A stretch of DNA of 54,076 bases. Source: Blautia sp. An249. GTDB taxonomy: Bacteria > Bacillota > Clostridia > Lachnospirales > Lachnospiraceae. The DNA is taken from assembly GCF_002159835.1 (NCBI RefSeq), contig NZ_NFJL01000024.1:1-54076 (forward strand). Direction: 5' to 3'. Under the pieces are notes generated by a model that was given only the letters and a program-made list of their open reading frames with translations, ran no database searches and had not been told where the DNA came from. A program made the translations under genes and the position numbers. Shown one piece after another: positions 50,484-54,076 of the stretch (within the stretch, counting starts at the first letter, position 1; the number at the start of each line of letters is the position of its first letter).

Positions 50484-51050
50484 ATGAACACTACATTTGA
50501 AAAATACTTAGATACCGTTGATAAATGTTTAAAACCACTTCCTACTTCTGAAAGAGTGGATATTGTAAAGGAAATAAAAGGCTCTATCTTAGAAATGGAA
50601 AGCGATCATCTTTCAACGGAAGAAATTTTGAATCGGTTAGGGAATCCGAAGGATCTTGCAAAAGCATATCTCGGCGATTTACTTTCAAAAGAAAGCGGAT
50701 TTAGCTGGAACAGATTTTTAGTTGTTTGCGCATTTTATAGCGTTGTAGGGTTTTCTGGAATGATCGTTATTCCGTGCCTTGCGATTATGGCTCCCGTTTT
50801 TATTATTAATGGTATTGCCTGCCCGATTATAATGGCGGTAAAATTGGCTGATTCTATTTTCCATCTCGGACTGCCTTATATGGAAAATATAGGGGTATTT
50901 ACAGGCATAATAGAATTAAATCCTGTCGCGGAATTTGTGATAACTCTTGTCATCGGAACGTTGCTTTTTCTTGTGGGACGTGGTTGCTGGAAACTGTTAA
51001 TTTACTACTGCAAGAGAGTCAGCAAGGCAAAATCTGATTTAGAAATTTGA
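50484..51050 (+). CDS. HAAS-domain (DUF1700-type) membrane protein
   Basis: A 188-residue protein. Residues 1-70 are the HAAS domain (YLDTVDKCLKPLPTSERVDI, then ILNRLGNPKDLAKAYL), followed by three hydrophobic segments (about 75-100, 105-125 and 150-170) and a basic tail. HAAS proteins are regularly paired with PadR and respond to envelope conditions, possibly by binding another membrane protein. GGGGAATAAAA precedes the ATG. Confidence 0.85.
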   Translation: MNTTFEKYLDTVDKCLKPLPTSERVDIVKEIKGSILEMESDHLSTEEILNRLGNPKDLAKAYLGDLLSKESGFSWNRFLVVCAFYSVVGFSGMIVIPCLAIMAPVFIINGIACPIIMAVKLADSIFHLGLPYMENIGVFTGIIELNPVAEFVITLVIGTLLFLVGRGCWKLLIYYCKRVSKAKSDLEI

Positions 51051-51059
51051 TATTTATTG

Positions 51060-51092
51060 AACAGCGGTTAGTCTCAGGGATTAACCGCTGTT
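51060..51092 (+). terminator. terminator of the padR operon
   Basis: Perfect 11-bp stem AACAGCGGTTA/TAACCGCTGTT with an 11-base loop and a short T-run, ten bases after the stop. Confidence 0.85.
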
Positions 51093-51169
51093 TGAGGGCA
51101 TAAACGTAGCTGCTGTACAACGGCTTTTTCTTTTGCTGTCGTCCCATCGTTTACGCTGTTATTATAAGG

Positions 51170-51340
51170 ATTGCTCCACCCCCGACGCACAGGAAAGTGA
51201 AGTCCGCACCTTTATCAAAGAAATCTGGTGCTATGCCGACGTTGAGGAACTGGACGAGGCCGTACTGAACCGGCTTATCAGCAAAATCCTGATTGGCGAG
51301 GTTAAGAAGGTGGACGGCCAGAAGGTGCCCCATCTCTCAT
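51170..51340 (+). pseudogene. C-terminal remnant of a large serine recombinase
   Basis: The frame reads DAQESEVRTFIKEIWCYADV, then ELDEAVLNRLISKILIGEVK and VDGQKV, which resembles the DUF4368-type C-terminal part of TnpX/TndX-like serine recombinases. There is no catalytic domain, no start in context and no ribosome binding site, so it is a relic, probably of an earlier transposon at this place. The rest of the 51.05-51.38 kb gap holds a terminator and no other gene. Confidence 0.5.
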
Positions 51341-51382
51341 TTGGAGAGACGGGGCGTTTTTTGCATCGTCCGGCAGAAATCA

Positions 51383-52075
51383 TCAATATAATTCAGGTAC
51401 TTTCTTTTTGAAGATAGCCAAAATGACTACAAGAGTAACGATAGCAATTAAAACAATTTGCAGTAGGGACTCTTGATAGGTTACATTTTTGCTGATTATA
51501 GCTTGCCGAAACACAATAACAATCAGGGAAGTAACGATTGTTGCAGGAACAGATTTTCGGATCATGCCAATAATGAACGGCCATAGCGATAATACTGTGC
51601 ATACAATCACAGCAGTGATTGCCATTGGTATCCATGTATGAAGCATTGAGACTTGAAATGTCCCCTCCAACATATCCCAATATTGATCCGCCAACACAAT
51701 ATAACCGCTGCAACAAATGTATCCGATTGCCATTGAAATTGCTGTATAAACCATAATGATCCCCAATTTGCCAATCATCAATTTTATCCGGTTCAAAGGG
51801 TAGGAAAACATAATGATAATGGTTCCCTGATTATATTCTCCAATGACAAGCCGTGCAGTCAAAACCGATGAATATACAAGAAAAATAAATGACATCAGCA
51901 GGCCAATAACAAGGTATGTGCTTTCAAAAGTGTCTTTGGTCTGTTCCGGGTCTGTCACACTATCCCATAAAGAGATTGTGATAAAAAGGATACTGAAAAG
52001 GATTGCGGCAAACGTAAAGATAATATTTCGTCCAATACCAAATTTTTTCAATTCCAACTTAATCAGATGTACCAT
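51383..52075 (-). CDS. ABC-2 type transporter permease
   Basis: A 230-residue membrane protein with six hydrophobic helices starting NIIFTFAAILFSILFITI; the LKKFGIGRN N-terminus and the overall layout match lantibiotic-immunity/bacitracin-type ABC-2 permeases. The start at 52075 lies two bases beyond the ATPase stop with GAGGAGG upstream; a longer reading would sit inside the ATPase gene. Partner of the ATPase encoded in front. Confidence 0.8.
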   Translation of the reverse strand: MVHLIKLELKKFGIGRNIIFTFAAILFSILFITISLWDSVTDPEQTKDTFESTYLVIGLLMSFIFLVYSSVLTARLVIGEYNQGTIIIMFSYPLNRIKLMIGKLGIIMVYTAISMAIGYICCSGYIVLADQYWDMLEGTFQVSMLHTWIPMAITAVIVCTVLSLWPFIIGMIRKSVPATIVTSLIVIVFRQAIISKNVTYQESLLQIVLIAIVTLVVILAIFKKKVPELY

Positions 52076-52076
52076 T

Positions 52077-52988
52077 TTATTTTCCCTCCTCTGTAAACCG
52101 GAAAAAGAAATCTTCCAGTGTGTCTTGTTTGCGGCCAATGCTCTCCAAACCAACTCCATTCTCAATGAGAGCTTTTGACAGGACTTTACCAGTAACATCA
52201 GAATCATAAATACGGATGAACTCTTTATCCAGCACACTAAAGTTCTTTATCCTCATGCCTTCGAGTAATGTGGCAGCGCGTGTTACATCATCAACCTGCA
52301 AGCTGATATAATCTGTTTGATGCTTGTGAATTTCTTCAATCGGCAATTCTGCTAAGAGTTTTCCATGTCGAATAATCCCAATCGTATCGGCAAGAAGATC
52401 CACCTCGGACAGAATGTGGCTGGAAATAAAAATGGTTGTTCCATCTTCCTGATTTAGTCGCTGAAAAAGGGTTCGCATTTCACGAATACCGTCAGGATCT
52501 AAAGCATTGATCGGTTCATCTAAAATCAAAAATTCTGGTCTTACCAGAATCGCTCTTGCAATCGCAAGTCGTTGTTTCATGCCCAATGAGTAATGACGGA
52601 CTTGTTTTCCCTCGACATTCTGTAAGTCCACCAAATGCAAAACCTCGTCAATCCGTTCCTTGTTGTGGAATCCCATATATTCGCAATGCAACTCTAAGTT
52701 TTGGCGGGCAGTCATTTTGTCGTAAAAATATGGGTTTTCAATGATTGAACCCACCCTTTTAAATATTTCGTAGCTGTGATCGGTAACTTTTCTTCCGAAA
52801 AGCTGAACCTCTCCGGCATCTGGATGAATCAGGTTCAAAATCATTTTCATAACTGTGCTTTTTCCCGCACCGTTTGGTCCAACAAAGCCATAGATTGCCC
52901 CTTTCGGTATGTGGATATTTACATCGTCTACAACGACATTTCCCTTGTAAGCCTTTCGTAAGCCTACGGTTTTCATGATATAGTCCAT
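52077..52988 (-). CDS. ABC transporter ATP-binding protein (lantibiotic/bacitracin type)
   Basis: A 303-residue ATPase: Walker A GPNGAGKST at 37-45, signature HYSLGMKQRL near 138, Walker B FLILDEPINALDPDG and the H-loop SSHILSE, with the extended C-terminal region of BcrA/LanF-type subunits. Together with the permease it likely exports or resists a peptide antibiotic. The operon has its own regulated promoter and sits downstream of a two-component pair. AGGAGG precedes the ATG. Confidence 0.9.
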   Translation of the reverse strand: MDYIMKTVGLRKAYKGNVVVDDVNIHIPKGAIYGFVGPNGAGKSTVMKMILNLIHPDAGEVQLFGRKVTDHSYEIFKRVGSIIENPYFYDKMTARQNLELHCEYMGFHNKERIDEVLHLVDLQNVEGKQVRHYSLGMKQRLAIARAILVRPEFLILDEPINALDPDGIREMRTLFQRLNQEDGTTIFISSHILSEVDLLADTIGIIRHGKLLAELPIEEIHKHQTDYISLQVDDVTRAATLLEGMRIKNFSVLDKEFIRIYDSDVTGKVLSKALIENGVGLESIGRKQDTLEDFFFRFTEEGK

Positions 52989-53013
52989 TTTGTGTACCTC
53001 CTATATGGCTATG

Positions 53014-53066
53014 ATTATACAAAACGGACTTCACTTTTCTCTGCCGTAAATCTAACGATTTTCTAA
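53014..53066 (-). promoter_or_regulatory. probable regulated promoter of the ABC operon
   Basis: Minus strand shows two 11-mers in tandem, TTAGAAAATCG (53066-53056) and TTAGATTTACG (53055-53045), overlapping the kinase stop codon, and TATAAT at 53019-53014. No -35 hexamer is evident at the expected distance. Confidence 0.45.
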
Positions 53067-53983
53067 CTTTTCAAGATGATTGAGAAAATAGTTCGCTCAT
53101 TCTGTATGCTATAAACTTCTAATTCTGCTCCAATTTGTGCAGCCAGATGCTTTGAAATTGCAAGGCCCAAACCGCTGCCGGATGTTTTTCGGGCTGTTGT
53201 ATAATTTCTTGCGAAAATCTGTTTTTGCTGCTGTGGTGACATTCCAGTTCCGTGATCTTCTATTTCAATTATGCTTTTTCCTTTTGATGTGGTGAGCCGT
53301 AAAGAAATATATTTTCCATCACCGCCGTGTCTAATAGCATTGTCTATCAGATTTTTCAAAATGCGTTGTAATGCCTCATAATCTGTGTAGGCATAAATCG
53401 GAGTATCTGGTATCTGAATATCAACCTCAAATTGTTTTTGCTCAAGCAAATCATAATAGTCCAAAATTGTGTCTTGGCAAAGTCTTGAAATATTTTCCTT
53501 TTTCAGTTGAATAGGGAGATCGCCGGAAGTTATCTTGGACATTGTAAAATAGTCATTGATTGTCCGAATTAAATCATCGGCCTTTCGGTCTATTTTATCA
53601 GCCATAACATGAACATTTTCGGGCATGGCAAAGTCGTTTGTCATGCAGGAAAGCATTTCACTATTTCCTTTCAGGACAGTAAGCGGGGTGCGGATGTCGT
53701 GAGAGATGTTTGTTAGAACCTGCGCCATCGCCTTTTTGCTCTGCTCGAATTCTGCCCTTTTTGTATAAAAATCTTGAAGTAAGATATTCAGTACAGCACC
53801 TAATTTTTTGATACTATCATAATCTGTAGGTATAAGCACAAAGCCATTTTCAGAAGTAATTGACAGAGAAGTAAGTCTGTCGGTGATATAGTTGATCTCT
53901 CGTTCTAGCTTTTTGTATTGTACCCGCTGCCAAATCAAGATAAGCAACAAAACAAATGAAAAAACCGCAAACAGAATCCACAT
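53063..53983 (-). CDS. sensor histidine kinase
   Basis: A 306-residue kinase with one N-terminal membrane helix (FAVFSFVLLLILIWQ), no extracellular sensor, a dimerisation region with NISHDIRTPLTVLKG (His95), N-box (LKNLIDNAIRHGG), G1 (EDHGTGMS) and G2 (GSGLGLAISKHL). The short architecture matches kinases that control peptide-antibiotic transporters. It begins immediately after the stop of the response regulator (TAGATG). Confidence 0.9.
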   Translation of the reverse strand: MWILFAVFSFVLLLILIWQRVQYKKLEREINYITDRLTSLSITSENGFVLIPTDYDSIKKLGAVLNILLQDFYTKRAEFEQSKKAMAQVLTNISHDIRTPLTVLKGNSEMLSCMTNDFAMPENVHVMADKIDRKADDLIRTINDYFTMSKITSGDLPIQLKKENISRLCQDTILDYYDLLEQKQFEVDIQIPDTPIYAYTDYEALQRILKNLIDNAIRHGGDGKYISLRLTTSKGKSIIEIEDHGTGMSPQQQKQIFARNYTTARKTSGSGLGLAISKHLAAQIGAELEVYSIQNERTIFSIILKS

Positions 53984-54076
53984 CTATTTGTCCTCCATCT
54001 TGTAGCCGATACCCCATAGGGTTTTAATATAGACTGTTGTATCTTCCGCATTATTCTTCAATTTCAAACGCAGGCG
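53984..54076 (-). CDS. response regulator, C-terminal fragment cut by the window edge
   Basis: Only the last 30 codons are in the window: RLRLKLKNNAEDTTVYIKTL, then WGIGYKMEDK. This is the final part of an OmpR-type winged-helix domain (T-V-x-G-x-G-Y pattern, here T-L-W-G-I-G-Y-K). Its stop abuts the kinase start, so the two are one operon. The gene continues beyond base 54076. Confidence 0.85.
   Translation of the reverse strand, partial: RLRLKLKNNAEDTTVYIKTLWGIGYKMEDK

Noticed and set aside
1..54076. CRISPR array, rRNA, tRNA or intact integrase
   Set aside because: I looked for evenly spaced repeats, conserved rRNA or tRNA arms, and recombinase catalytic motifs and saw none, apart from the recombinase remnant at 51.2 kb. 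A tRNA or rRNA scan by program would settle it.

Overview
The window looks like a Gram-positive, low-to-mid GC Clostridia genome, most likely Lachnospiraceae. Ribosome binding sites are strong AGGAGG-type. There are class B sortase, VaFE/SpaA-type surface protein, PadR/HAAS and lantibiotic-type ABC genes. Most of it reads as one large mobile or accessory element (plasmid-like or integrative-conjugative) written almost entirely on the minus strand. I see no rRNA, tRNA, CRISPR array or intact integrase.

Layout: 0.1-2.5 kb is an operon of small unknown genes with a DUF2786 protein and a short sigma-like fragment. 2.7-13.3 kb holds DNA-handling genes: a tandem-OB SSB, a Rad50/SbcC-like ATPase, a 1005-aa acidic protein, an NYN-domain protein, a DnaQ-like exonuclease, a Rad52/Erf-like protein and a first prepilin peptidase. 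13.5-22.4 kb carries a complete Gram-positive Tad (Flp) pilus locus: pilin, TadV, two TadE/F-like pseudopilins, TadC, TadB, TadA, TadZ and CpaB. 22.5-27.8 kb has a class B sortase coupled to a 1457-aa cell-wall adhesin. 28.0-35.8 kb looks like a cargo island: a VanRS-like two-component pair, one plus-strand gene, a Ku-LigD end-joining pair and small membrane proteins. 35.9-50.0 kb returns to element core: a HerA-like ATPase with a roughly 440-residue serine-rich insert, a YkgJ protein, a second SSB, a winged-helix/possible nuclease protein and a DnaE-type polymerase with a degraded PHP site. 50.1-54.1 kb has PadR/HAAS, a serine-recombinase remnant and an ABC transporter with a two-component system.

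Two regulatory patterns stand out. First, about sixteen gene starts share a box close to TCAATATCTTTCATATTTA (core CATATT) a short way upstream. It is always oriented with the gene, including the divergent plus-strand gene at 8.6 kb, and it is essentially absent from the 28.6-35.8 kb island. This looks like a private promoter or regulon of the element. Second, two promoters (upstream of the adhesin and just downstream of the VanRS-like pair) have 3-4 direct repeats with an 11-bp period sitting 7 bp from a TATAAT, the layout expected for an OmpR/VanR-type activator. My working picture is an element that supplies its own repair and replication proteins, a Tad pilus plus sortase-anchored adhesin for surface contact, and a HerA-type ATPase. 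The link to DNA transfer is inference.
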